From Ilumatobacter sp. (GTDB lineage Bacteria; Actinomycetota; Acidimicrobiia; Acidimicrobiales; Ilumatobacteraceae), in the NCBI GenBank assembly GCA_007693335.1, contig REDU01000109.1, forward strand, positions 1-64,000: DNA of 64,000 bases, written 5' to 3'. The notes beneath the pieces were generated by a model. The model was not told the DNA's origin. It searched no databases and saw only the letters and a program-made list of their open reading frames with translations. This document shows, in pieces, positions 53,658 through 63,702 of the stretch. The position numbers were made by a program, and so were the translations under genes. The first letter of the stretch is position 1, and every line of letters starts with the position of its first letter.

Positions 53658-54494
53658 ATGCCCGAAACACCAGTCGACGTGCACGACGAGGTCCGCTACG
53701 AGGTCGACGCACACATCGCGACGATCACGCTCGACGCCCCGGACCGGATGAACACCATCTCGGGTGCGATGCTCGACTCGATCTCGAGTCGGCTCCTCGC
53801 GGCCGATCGTGATCCTGCGGTGCGGTGCATCGTCCTGACCGGCGCGGGCCGGGCCTTCTGTGCCGGACTCGATCTCGGGGCCCAGATGGCCGAGCAGTCG
53901 GGTGGGAAGCAGGGGTCGCTCGGCGGTCTCGGCAGCCTCGACACCAACCCCGGCGAGTTCGATCTGCGCAACGCGCCCCCCATCGTGCTGCACGGGCTCG
54001 ACACGCCCACGGTCTGCGCGCTCAACGGCGGAGCCGCCGGATACGGACTCGACCTCGCGCTCGGCTGCGACATCCGCATCGCCGCCGACACCGCCAAGCT
54101 CAACCCCGGCTTCGCCAAGCGCGGCATCCTGCCCGAGAGCGGTGGTACGTGGCTGCTGCCGCGGATCGTCGGCTACGCCAAGGCCGCCGAGATCGCGTTC
54201 ACCGGCCGCACCCTGACTGCCACGGAGGCCCTCGAGCTCGACCTCGTGAACCGGGTGGTCCCTGCTGCTGAGCTGGCCGACGCCGCCCGCGATCTCGCCG
54301 TCGAGATCGCCGCCAACGCCCCACTGGCCGTCAGGGCGATCAAGCGCATGATGCGGGCGGCCGAGACCGAGACGTTCGAGCAGAACGTGCACCACGTCTT
54401 CCTCCAGCTGCTCCCACTGTTGCGCACGAACGACTTCTCCGAAGGGGTCGCAGCGTTCATGGAGAAGCGCGAGCCGGAGTTCCGGGGCCGGTGA
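53658..54494 (+). CDS. crotonase-family protein with altered catalytic positions
   Basis: A 278-residue crotonase. Oxyanion-hole segments are visible (GRAFCAGLDLGA; LNGGAAGYGLDLALGCD). The first catalytic Glu of enoyl-CoA hydratase is Asp here (GLDLALGCD). The second Glu region reads GFAKRGILPESGGTW, as in isomerase-like or dehydratase-like branches rather than true hydratases. The reaction is therefore open: isomerase, hydratase or ring-cleaving lyase. ATG set by promoter spacing. The next gene starts in a GTGA overlap. Confidence 0.8.
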   Translation: MPETPVDVHDEVRYEVDAHIATITLDAPDRMNTISGAMLDSISSRLLAADRDPAVRCIVLTGAGRAFCAGLDLGAQMAEQSGGKQGSLGGLGSLDTNPGEFDLRNAPPIVLHGLDTPTVCALNGGAAGYGLDLALGCDIRIAADTAKLNPGFAKRGILPESGGTWLLPRIVGYAKAAEIAFTGRTLTATEALELDLVNRVVPAAELADAARDLAVEIAANAPLAVRAIKRMMRAAETETFEQNVHHVFLQLLPLLRTNDFSEGVAAFMEKREPEFRGR

Positions 54495-55135
54495 GTGACA
54501 GCGGGGCCACGGGTGGTCTCGGTCTGCTCGAGGGGTTGGCGACCACTCGGGCGATCCGCCGTTACCGCGACGAGCCGATCCCTGACCACCATCTGGCCGA
54601 GATCCTGTGGCATGCGGGGCGTGCCCCGTCGGGTTCGAACCGCCAGCCCTTCCGGTTCCTCGTGTTGCGGGACGGCCCGTCCGCTGTCGAGGCCAAGGCT
54701 GTGCTCGGCGATTCGTTCCGTGCCGGATGGTCGGCCAAGCGCGCCGCCGACGGGTACCGGCCCTCGAGGTTCGCGGACTCGATGCAGCACTTCGTCGACC
54801 ATCTCGAGCAGACGCCGGTGGTCGTGCTCGTGTGTCTCGTTCGCTACCGGTCGGCCAACCCGTACGAGGGGGCATCGGTGTACCCCGCGTGTCAGAACCT
54901 GCTGTTGGCCGCCCGGGCCCTCGGTTACGGCGGCGCGCTCACGATGTGGCACCTCGGCGTCGAGGACGACCTCCGGCGGATCCTCGGGATCCCCGACGAG
55001 GTCGCGCTGTCCGCCTGCATCACCCTGGGCCGTCCGATGGGCCGTCACGGTCCGGTCCGACGAAAGCCGATCGGTCAACTGACCTTCGACGACCGCTGGG
55101 ACCAGACTGCGGACTGGATCCCCGACGAGTCGTAG
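54491..55135 (+). CDS. nitroreductase-family flavoprotein
   Basis: A 214-residue FMN-dependent protein of the nitroreductase superfamily. RAIRRYRDEPIPDHHL and HAGRAPSGSNRQPFRFLVL form the FMN phosphate site; the later LLLAARALGYGGALTM is the other conserved block. Members reduce nitro compounds, quinones or conjugated bonds with NAD(P)H; the GVE...LGIPDEV end is usual. GTG start overlaps the crotonase stop by 4 nt, suggesting a shared pathway, perhaps reduction of an enoyl-type substrate. Confidence 0.85.
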   Translation: MSDSGATGGLGLLEGLATTRAIRRYRDEPIPDHHLAEILWHAGRAPSGSNRQPFRFLVLRDGPSAVEAKAVLGDSFRAGWSAKRAADGYRPSRFADSMQHFVDHLEQTPVVVLVCLVRYRSANPYEGASVYPACQNLLLAARALGYGGALTMWHLGVEDDLRRILGIPDEVALSACITLGRPMGRHGPVRRKPIGQLTFDDRWDQTADWIPDES

Positions 55136-55138
55136 TCT
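55133..55138 (+). promoter_or_regulatory. -10 element of xylB, overlapping the preceding stop codon
   Basis: TAGTCT includes the TAG stop of the nitroreductase gene and ends seven nucleotides before the GTG at 55146. Confidence 0.45.
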
Positions 55139-55145
55139 CGCACCC

Positions 55146-56594
55146 GTGCCCCTCGTCGCCGGCGTCGACTCGTCCACGCAGTCCACCAAGGTGGTCGTCC
55201 GCGATGCCGACACCGGCGCCGTGGTGGCGAGCGCGTCCGCGCCGCACCCCACCACCACACCGCCGATCAGCGAACAGGATCCGGTTGCCTGGTGGCGGGC
55301 GTTCGAGCAGGCCTGGGACGGCGTCGGTGCCCCGCAGGTGGCCGCGATCTCGGTCGGTGCGCAGCAACACGGAGCGGTCGTGCTCGACACCGACGGTGTC
55401 GTGATCCGTCCGGCGCTGCTCTGGAACGACACCCGGAGCGCCCCCGACGCCGGATGGCTCCGGTCGCAGCTCGACGGCGGCGATCGCAGTTGGGCCGATC
55501 GGATCGGGAGCGTTCCGGTGGCGGCCTTCACCGCGGCGAAACTCTCGTGGCTGCATCGCAGCGAGCCGGACCACTGGTCGCGGCTCGCCAGTGTGGTGCT
55601 CCCGCACGACTGGATGACCGCCCGGCTGGTCGCTGCGGGTGACGGGCACGCGGCGAACGGCCACCGGACCGGTGGATTCACCACCGATCGGGGCGACGCC
55701 TCGGGCACGGGGTACTGGTCGCCGGCCACGGGTGAGTACTGCTACGACGTACTCGAGCTGATCGATCGGGAGCGCGACTGGAGCGGGGCCCTGCCCCGGG
55801 TGGCCGCTCCCGACGAGGTGATCGGCCGATTCGGATCGGCGGTGGTCGCGCCGGGCACCGGTGACAACATGGCGGCCGCCCTGGGTCTCGCACTGGGGCC
55901 CGGTGACGTGGTGATCTCCATCGGCACGTCGGGCACCGTCTTCACCCGCTCGGCCACACCGACCGCCGACGCGTCGGGTGCGGTCGCAGGTTTCGCCGAT
56001 GCTGCGGGCGGATTCCTCCCGCTCGTGTGCACGCTCAACGGGGCCAAGGTGCTCGACGCCGTGCGGCGGCTGCTCGGGGTGGACCATGACGAGTTCGACC
56101 GGCTGGCGCTCGCGGGGAGCTCCGACGGACTCACCCTGTTGCCCTATTTCGACGGAGAGCGGGTACCCGACCGACCCGATGCCACCGGGCTGCTGGTCGG
56201 GCTGAGATCCGACGTGTCCCGAGAGCAGTTCGCCCGAGCGGCCGTCGAGGGCGTGGTGTGCGGCCTCCTCGACGGTCTCGACGCGTTGCGCGCCCACGCC
56301 GAGGTGACCGGTCACGTGGTCCTCACCGGCGGAGCGAGCCGATCGACCGCCGTTCGCGCCGTGCTGGCCGGCCTCTGCGACCGGCCGGTCGTGCTCGGTG
56401 CGACCGACGAGGCGGTGGCCGCGGGAGCGTGCGTGCAGGCGGCGGCGGTCTGGGGTCGAGAACCGGTGGAGACGGTCTACCGCCGGTGGCACCTGTCGTC
56501 GCGCACGCCGGTCACACCGGTGGAGACGAGCTCGAACGCGGTGGACGAGATCCGAGAACGACATGCCCGGGCGGCAGCCCTCCCGGACGCATGA
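55146..56594 (+). CDS. xylB: FGGY-family carbohydrate kinase, probable xylulokinase
   Basis: A 482-residue sugar kinase. The N-terminal phosphate loop is VAGVDSSTQSTKVVV; substrate-binding motifs QQHG and LLWNDTRS match xylulokinases. VAPGTGDNMAAALG and GTSGTVF are the family's ATP-domain blocks, and VVLTGGASRSTAVRAVLA is the C-terminal FGGY signature region. It should phosphorylate D-xylulose to xylulose 5-phosphate. No xylose isomerase or transporter is adjacent. Start GTG set by TAGTCT spacing; the DnaJ-domain gene begins in an ATGA overlap. Confidence 0.82.
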   Translation: MPLVAGVDSSTQSTKVVVRDADTGAVVASASAPHPTTTPPISEQDPVAWWRAFEQAWDGVGAPQVAAISVGAQQHGAVVLDTDGVVIRPALLWNDTRSAPDAGWLRSQLDGGDRSWADRIGSVPVAAFTAAKLSWLHRSEPDHWSRLASVVLPHDWMTARLVAAGDGHAANGHRTGGFTTDRGDASGTGYWSPATGEYCYDVLELIDRERDWSGALPRVAAPDEVIGRFGSAVVAPGTGDNMAAALGLALGPGDVVISIGTSGTVFTRSATPTADASGAVAGFADAAGGFLPLVCTLNGAKVLDAVRRLLGVDHDEFDRLALAGSSDGLTLLPYFDGERVPDRPDATGLLVGLRSDVSREQFARAAVEGVVCGLLDGLDALRAHAEVTGHVVLTGGASRSTAVRAVLAGLCDRPVVLGATDEAVAAGACVQAAAVWGREPVETVYRRWHLSSRTPVTPVETSSNAVDEIRERHARAAALPDA

Positions 56595-57229
56595 GCGTCG
56601 ACCCCTTCGAGCTCCTGGGCCTCGACGGCGATGCGACCGAGGCCGATGTGCAGCGGGCCCGCCGCCGACTCGCCAAGGAGCACCACCCCGATGTCGGTGG
56701 CGACGAGGCCGAGATGCGCCGCCTCAATGCCGCGGTGACCGCGGCGATGGTCGAGATCGGACGTCGTGCCGACCGACGTCGCGTGGTCCCGCCCGCCGCG
56801 CCGGAGTGGGGCCGGAACGACTCGACGACCGGTTCGACGACCATGTCGACACCCGGTCGGCAGCCGGTCAGCGGGGAGCGTGACGGTCGACGAGTGGTGC
56901 ACGACAACGCATCGTTCACGATCGAGGCGCTCCCGGCCGAGGCGTTCGAGGCCCTGTTGGTGGTTGCCACGTGGATCGGTGAGACGCTCGTGGACGATCC
57001 GCCCTACCTCCTCGAGGTGCACCTCCGCGATCCGGTCGAGTGTTGGTGTCGCCTCGACCTGGTGCCCGACGCCGGCGCCTGCACCGTGAGCCTCACGGTC
57101 GCCACCGTGGAGGTGGGCCCGATGCCCGACGTGGACGCGGTGCGCGACGTGTGGGTGGCCGAGCTCAACCGGCTCGACTGGGACGGTCTCCGCGAGCCGG
57201 ATCCTCGCGACCGGCGGCCGCCTTCGTGA
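56591..57229 (+). CDS. DnaJ-domain protein with unknown C-terminal domain
   Basis: A 212-residue protein. Residues 3-60 are a short J-domain (DPFELLGLDGDATEADVQRA) with the HPD motif at 32-34, which normally stimulates DnaK ATPase. A Ser/Thr linker leads to a C-terminal domain (about 100-205, NASFTIEALPAEAFEALLVVATWIGE, and PPYLLEVHLRDPVECWCRLDLVPD) that I do not recognise. It starts in an ATGA overlap with xylB. Its last 65 nt overlap the convergent Sua5 gene. Probably a specialised co-chaperone or adaptor. Confidence 0.75.
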   Translation: MSVDPFELLGLDGDATEADVQRARRRLAKEHHPDVGGDEAEMRRLNAAVTAAMVEIGRRADRRRVVPPAAPEWGRNDSTTGSTTMSTPGRQPVSGERDGRRVVHDNASFTIEALPAEAFEALLVVATWIGETLVDDPPYLLEVHLRDPVECWCRLDLVPDAGACTVSLTVATVEVGPMPDVDAVRDVWVAELNRLDWDGLREPDPRDRRPPS

Positions 57230-58160
57230 GCCGATCACGGACGGCGTGTCCGAGCCCTTCCGCCGGGGGGAGCACGGCCACCACGACCTCGAGACCGCGT
57301 CGATCGGCGTCGCGGAGGTCGGCGTAGAGCTCGCGGGCGGAGACGACGAGATCGTCGGTGCGGTCGAGGAGGTCGACGCTCACACCAGAGCTGCGGAGCT
57401 CGTCGACGCGACGTCGACCGGTCTCGGGCCGGTCGACGAGCTCGACGCGGCACTCGGGTGCGTAGTGCGACGCGAGCATCCCGGCGGCACGGCTGGGGCC
57501 CGACGCCGGGGCGAGTTCGAGATCGAGCAGTCGCGAGATCTGCTCGGTCGGGATCCCACCGGCGCGGAGCACCTGCGGGGGATCGGTGGTGCAGTCGACG
57601 ATGGTGCTCTCGACGCCCACCGGGCATGCACCGCCGTCGAGGACGGCATCGTGACCGGGTTCGAGGAACGCACCGAGATCGTCGAGCACGTGCCGGGCGG
57701 TCGTCGGGCTGACACGCCCGAAACGATTGGCCGACGGCGCGGCGAGACCGCCGTCGAGCTCGAGCAGCAGTGCCGTGGTGAGCGGGTGGGCCGGCACTCG
57801 GATCCCCACCGTGTCACGGCCGCCGGTGACGGCGTCGGTCACCCGTGGTCCGCGCGGCACGAGCAACGTGAGCGGGCCCGGCCAGCACGCGGCCCCGAGC
57901 ACCCGAGCGGCCGTCGACAGTGCGCCGGTCCATCCTGCGATGTGCTCGATCGACGCAACGTGGACGATCAGGGGGTGGCCGACCGGTCGGCCCTTCACCT
58001 CGAACACCCTGTGCACCGCCGCCTCGTCGTCCGCAGCCGCCGCCAGGCCGTAGACCGTCTCGGTGGGGATCGCCACCAGCCCTCCCGAGCGGATCAGCGC
58101 GGCCGCCGCTGCGATGTCGGTCGTCAGGAGCTGGTCGTGGGGATGCGGAGCAGCGGGCAT
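57165..58160 (-). CDS. L-threonylcarbamoyladenylate synthase (Sua5 type)
   Basis: A 331-residue enzyme making the activated intermediate for t6A37 tRNA modification. The YrdC domain fills residues 10-200: GGLVAIPTETVYGLAA, KGRPVGHPLIVHV and APSANRFGRVSPTTARHV. The C-terminal Sua5 domain follows (GMLASHYAPECRVELVD onward), which separates it from the short TsaC form. ATG 58160 gives a normal family start. Convergent overlap of 65 nt with the DnaJ-domain gene. Upstream, the alpha/beta hydrolase stop lies 13 nt away, so the two are likely cotranscribed. Confidence 0.9.
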   Translation of the reverse strand: MPAAPHPHDQLLTTDIAAAAALIRSGGLVAIPTETVYGLAAAADDEAAVHRVFEVKGRPVGHPLIVHVASIEHIAGWTGALSTAARVLGAACWPGPLTLLVPRGPRVTDAVTGGRDTVGIRVPAHPLTTALLLELDGGLAAPSANRFGRVSPTTARHVLDDLGAFLEPGHDAVLDGGACPVGVESTIVDCTTDPPQVLRAGGIPTEQISRLLDLELAPASGPSRAAGMLASHYAPECRVELVDRPETGRRRVDELRSSGVSVDLLDRTDDLVVSARELYADLRDADRRGLEVVVAVLPPAEGLGHAVRDRLTKAAAGREDPARGDRPSRAG

Positions 58161-58173
58161 CGAAGCCGAGGCG

Positions 58174-58899
58174 TCAGACCGGGACGGCGTCGAGGAACTC
58201 GAGCATGGCGTCGATGAACCCGAACGCCTCCGGGGTGGCGAAGTGATCGACGTTCTTGAGTACCGCGGCACGGGCGTTCGGCAGTGCCGCCACGAGCTGG
58301 TCGGCGGGGTACACGAAGTCACGGTCACCCACCACGATCAGCGTCGGACACGTGATCGCGGCGAGTGCCTCCTCGGTGATCGCGGCGCCCGGCGGGCGTC
58401 GCATCACGGCGGCGAGTGCATCGATGTCGTTCCCCGATTGCTGGGCGTACTGGGCGAACAGGCGCGACACGTTGTCGACCTCGTCGTCGGCGTCGGTGGA
58501 GCCGTCGCGGACACGGTCGAGCGCAGCGAGGATGCGCTGCGTGCCGGAATCGTCGCGCTCGAACACGTTGCGGCCGATGCCGGCCAGCACGAGACGGTTG
58601 AAGCGCTCGGGATGGTCGATGGCCGCTCGCAGGATCGTCAGGGCGCCCAGCGAGAAGCCGACCGCGTCGACGGGATCGGCCGGCATGGCCTCCAGCACTC
58701 GCTCGGTGAGGTCGGCGTAGGCCTCGGGATCGTGCGGTTTGGGGGCGGAGCCGTGACCCAGGAGGTCGACCCCGAGCACCGGCCGCCCGGCATCGGCCAG
58801 CAGCGCCGTCACTCCGGTGCGCTCCCACGTGTCACGGTACGACCCGCCCCATCCGTGTACGAGCACGACCGGTGGACCTGACGAGGTGGAGCTGTTCAC
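58174..58899 (-). CDS. alpha/beta-fold hydrolase
   Basis: A 241-residue alpha/beta hydrolase. The oxyanion His-Gly is VLVHGWGGS, the nucleophile elbow is GFSLGA, the acid is in IVVGDRDF and the base in KNVDHFATPE. The order and size fit small carboxylesterase/lactonase/C-C hydrolase members. No lid insert large enough for a lipase. GTG start, seven nucleotides from TACGCT on the minus strand. Substrate not known. Confidence 0.82.
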   Translation of the reverse strand: MNSSTSSGPPVVLVHGWGGSYRDTWERTGVTALLADAGRPVLGVDLLGHGSAPKPHDPEAYADLTERVLEAMPADPVDAVGFSLGALTILRAAIDHPERFNRLVLAGIGRNVFERDDSGTQRILAALDRVRDGSTDADDEVDNVSRLFAQYAQQSGNDIDALAAVMRRPPGAAITEEALAAITCPTLIVVGDRDFVYPADQLVAALPNARAAVLKNVDHFATPEAFGFIDAMLEFLDAVPV

Positions 58900-58906
58900 G
58901 ACCGAC

Positions 58907-58912
58907 AGCGTA
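58907..58912 (-). promoter_or_regulatory. -10 element of the hydrolase-Sua5 unit
   Basis: TACGCT on the minus strand, exactly seven nucleotides before the GTG at 58899. Confidence 0.5.
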
Positions 58913-58913
58913 G

Positions 58914-61086
<2,173 letters not shown>

Positions 61087-61090
<4 letters not shown>

Positions 61091-61764
61091 GTTCGGTCGA
61101 GTCGTTCCTGGCCGGCAACGGTCCGTTGAGCCGCTCCCTGTACGTGGTCGTCCGTGCGGTCGTGACCACGGTGGTCCGCCTCCTCACCCGGATGCGTATC
61201 GACGGACGCGAGCACGTGCCTCGCACCGGTGCCTTCGTGCTCGCACCCGTGCACCGTTCCTACGTCGACAGCCCGATCGCCGCATGCGTCACCCGGCGTC
61301 GAATGCGGTTCATGGGCAAGGACTCCGTGTGGAAGTCCCGGCCGATCGGATGGCTCGCCTCGGCACTGGGGGCGTTCCCGGTCACCCGGGGGACGGCCGA
61401 TCGCGAGGCGCTCTCGCGTTGCGTGGCCGTGCTCGAGGCGGGGGAGCCGCTCGTGCTCTTCCCCGAGGGTGAACGCAAGTCGGGTCCGACGGTCCAACCG
61501 CTGTTCGACGGCGCGGTGTACGTGGCCGTGCGGGCCGGCGTCCCCATCGTGCCCGTCGGGATCGGAGGGTCGGAGCGGGTGATGCCGAAGGGCGTCCGGT
61601 TGCCCAGGCCGCGTCGGGTGCACGTGATCGTGGGGCCTCCCATCGAGCCTCCACGGGCCGAAGACGGTCGTCGTCTGCCTCGTAGCTCCGTGAGGGAACA
61701 CTCCGAGCGGCTGCACGCCGAGCTGCAGCGGCTGTTCGACGAGGCCGAGCGTCGCGTGGGCTGA
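61087..61764 (+). CDS. plsC: 1-acyl-glycerol-3-phosphate acyltransferase family (PlsC)
   Basis: A 225-residue membrane-associated acyltransferase. Motif I is PVHRSYVD (His56, Asp61), motif III is LFPEGERKSG, and motif IV is VPIVPVGIGGS. One or two hydrophobic segments lie near residues 17-35. It should transfer an acyl group to lysophosphatidate or a related lysolipid. GTG start in a 4-nt overlap with cmk, an arrangement common in actinobacteria. Converges on the aminopeptidase gene with a 10-nt gap. Confidence 0.88.
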
Positions 61765-61774
61765 GGTTCGCGAG

Positions 61775-63058
61775 TCACATCCCGAAGTACGCACCCAGGG
61801 CGTGGGCGAGGTGGAGCGGATCTCCCGAGCCGCTCAGTTCGCGGGCCGAGTGCATCGAGAGTTGGGGCACGCCCACGTCCGCGGTGGCGATCCCGAGCCG
61901 AGTAGCCGTGAGTGGTCCGATCGTCGACCCACAGGGCATGTTGTTGCGGGAGACGAACACCTGCCAGGGCACCCCCGCGATCTCACACGCGGTCTGGAAC
62001 AGGGTGGCGGTGTCGGCCGACGTGGCGTAGCGCTGATTGGCGTTGAGCTTGATGGCCGGGCCACCACCGACCCGAGGTGCGTGGTCATGGTCATGACGCT
62101 CGGGATAGTTCGGGTGCACCGCGTGAGCGTTGTCCGCCGAGATGCACGTGGACCCGGCGAGTGCCCGCAGCAGGTGGTCGCGCGATCCGCCGCGCGCGGT
62201 CACGAGCCGTTCGAGGACGCGCTCGAGCAGGGGACCGCTCGCTCCGGTCTCGCTGGCGGAGCCGACCTCCTCGTGGTCGTTCAACACGATCATGGTCACG
62301 TGCGTCGGGTCATCGGCGTCGATCAGTGCCTTGGTGGCCGCCCAGCACGAGAGCTGGTTGTCGAGTCGACCGCTGGCGAGCAGTGAGCGGTCGGCACCCA
62401 GCAGTGCCGCGGGCTGGACGTCGTACAGGCACAACTCCCACCATTTCGCGGCGCCGACGGCGGAGCCGCCGCACGCCCGGTCGGCGATCCATGTCGCGAA
62501 GTCACCCGGCACACCGACGTCGAGACCCCACACGGGCGTCAGGTGCTGCTGGCGGTCGAGCACGAGCCCGGACTCGTTCACGTTGCGGTCGAGATGTACC
62601 GCCAACTGCGGGACGCGTGCGACCGGCTCGCGAACGTCGACCAGCCGATCGGTGCCGTCGGCCAACACCACGCGCCCGGCGATCCCGAGGTCGCGATCGA
62701 GCCACGAGTTCGCGAGCACGCCCCCGTACACCTCGACGGCGAGCTGACGCCACCCGTGGCGGGCGAGGTCGGGCCGGGGCTTCACGTGGAGACCGGGCGA
62801 GTCGGTGTGGGCGCCCACGATCCGCATCGGGACGTCGGGAGCGTCGTCGGCCGGGAGGCGCCATGCCACCATCGCGCCGCCGCGCACCAGGTAGCCGGCG
62901 GTCGGGAGGTCCGACCAGGCATCCCGCTCGTGGACCGGTTCGAACGCGGCCGTGCGCAGTCGACCGACGCACGACGCCACCGAGTGGTGCGGTGATGGTG
63001 AGGCGTCGAGATGGGCGAGCAGGTCGTCGAGCAGGTGGTCGCGCCGGTCGTCACCCAT
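61775..63058 (-). CDS. M18 family aspartyl-type aminopeptidase
   Basis: A 427-residue metallopeptidase of the M18 family. The metal ligands fall in VGAHTDSPGLHVKPRP (His), LASGRLDNQLSCWA (Asp), VLNDHEEVGSASETGA (Glu-Glu) and the final LGVPQL...MHSARE (His). This is the two-zinc order of eukaryotic DNPEP and bacterial ApeB. It removes N-terminal acidic or other residues from peptides in the cytoplasm. The ATG at 63058 lies 2 nt after the histidine phosphatase stop; the longer upstream frame overlaps that gene and is rejected. Confidence 0.88.
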   Translation of the reverse strand: MGDDRRDHLLDDLLAHLDASPSPHHSVASCVGRLRTAAFEPVHERDAWSDLPTAGYLVRGGAMVAWRLPADDAPDVPMRIVGAHTDSPGLHVKPRPDLARHGWRQLAVEVYGGVLANSWLDRDLGIAGRVVLADGTDRLVDVREPVARVPQLAVHLDRNVNESGLVLDRQQHLTPVWGLDVGVPGDFATWIADRACGGSAVGAAKWWELCLYDVQPAALLGADRSLLASGRLDNQLSCWAATKALIDADDPTHVTMIVLNDHEEVGSASETGASGPLLERVLERLVTARGGSRDHLLRALAGSTCISADNAHAVHPNYPERHDHDHAPRVGGGPAIKLNANQRYATSADTATLFQTACEIAGVPWQVFVSRNNMPCGSTIGPLTATRLGIATADVGVPQLSMHSARELSGSGDPLHLAHALGAYFGM

Positions 63059-63060
63059 GG

Positions 63061-63681
63061 TCAGCGCCCTTGGAACAGTCCGACCGGGAGGCCCGTGCCC
63101 CGCAGGTGCGAGGTCTCGTTGAGCGTCACGACCGAACGCTCGCCGCTGCTCGCGGCGGCCACCCGGTGGATCGAGGTGTAGTTGGGGTAGAAGAAGCCGA
63201 CGGCATCGTCGAGGCCGAGCACATGAGCCAGGTAGGTGTTGATCACCCCACCGTGGCACACCATGGCCACCCGGTGACCCCGGTGCAGGTCGATCACCTC
63301 CTCGATCGTGTCGACCACACGGTCGCGGAACTCGTCGCGTGACTCGTCGCTGTCCCACTCTCCCTGGAGCAGGGCCCGCCAGCGGGGGTCGTCGGACGCC
63401 TTCAGTTCCTCGACCGGTACGTACTCAGTGGCATGCTGATCCCACTCGGCGATGCCCTCGATCACCTCGACGGGCAGTCCTCGGGAGTCCGCCACCGGCC
63501 CGGCGGTCTCGAGTGCTCGACGCAGCGGGCTCGAACAGATCGCGTGGAGGTGTTCGTCGGCCAGGTACGCGGCCAGGTGCTGCGACTGGGCGACGCCGGC
63601 CTCCGAGAGTTCCGGATCGGCGGGCCCGTCGACCATCTCGCGCCGGACCGGTAGTGCGTGGCGTATCAGCAGTAGCTCCAT
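63061..63681 (-). CDS. histidine phosphatase family protein
   Basis: A 206-residue protein. The phosphohistidine motif is LLIRHALPVRR (His8), SSPLRRALETA carries the second arginine, and VAMVCHGGVINTYLA has the later His. It resembles small phosphatases (alpha-ribazole, phosphosugar or nucleotide) more than glycolytic mutase. It is the first gene of a unit with the M18 peptidase. The ATG at 63681 faces pyruvate kinase across 21 bp. Confidence 0.85.
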   Translation of the reverse strand: MELLLIRHALPVRREMVDGPADPELSEAGVAQSQHLAAYLADEHLHAICSSPLRRALETAGPVADSRGLPVEVIEGIAEWDQHATEYVPVEELKASDDPRWRALLQGEWDSDESRDEFRDRVVDTIEEVIDLHRGHRVAMVCHGGVINTYLAHVLGLDDAVGFFYPNYTSIHRVAAASSGERSVVTLNETSHLRGTGLPVGLFQGR

Positions 63682-63689
63682 GGATCGAC

Positions 63690-63695
63690 TAGATA
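63690..63695. promoter_or_regulatory. possible shared -10 region of two divergent genes
   Basis: TAGATA ends seven nucleotides before the plus-strand ATG at 63703; its complement TATCTA ends eight nucleotides before the minus-strand ATG at 63681. Both lack the final T of the consensus. Confidence 0.3.
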
Positions 63696-63702
63696 AACAG
63701 GT

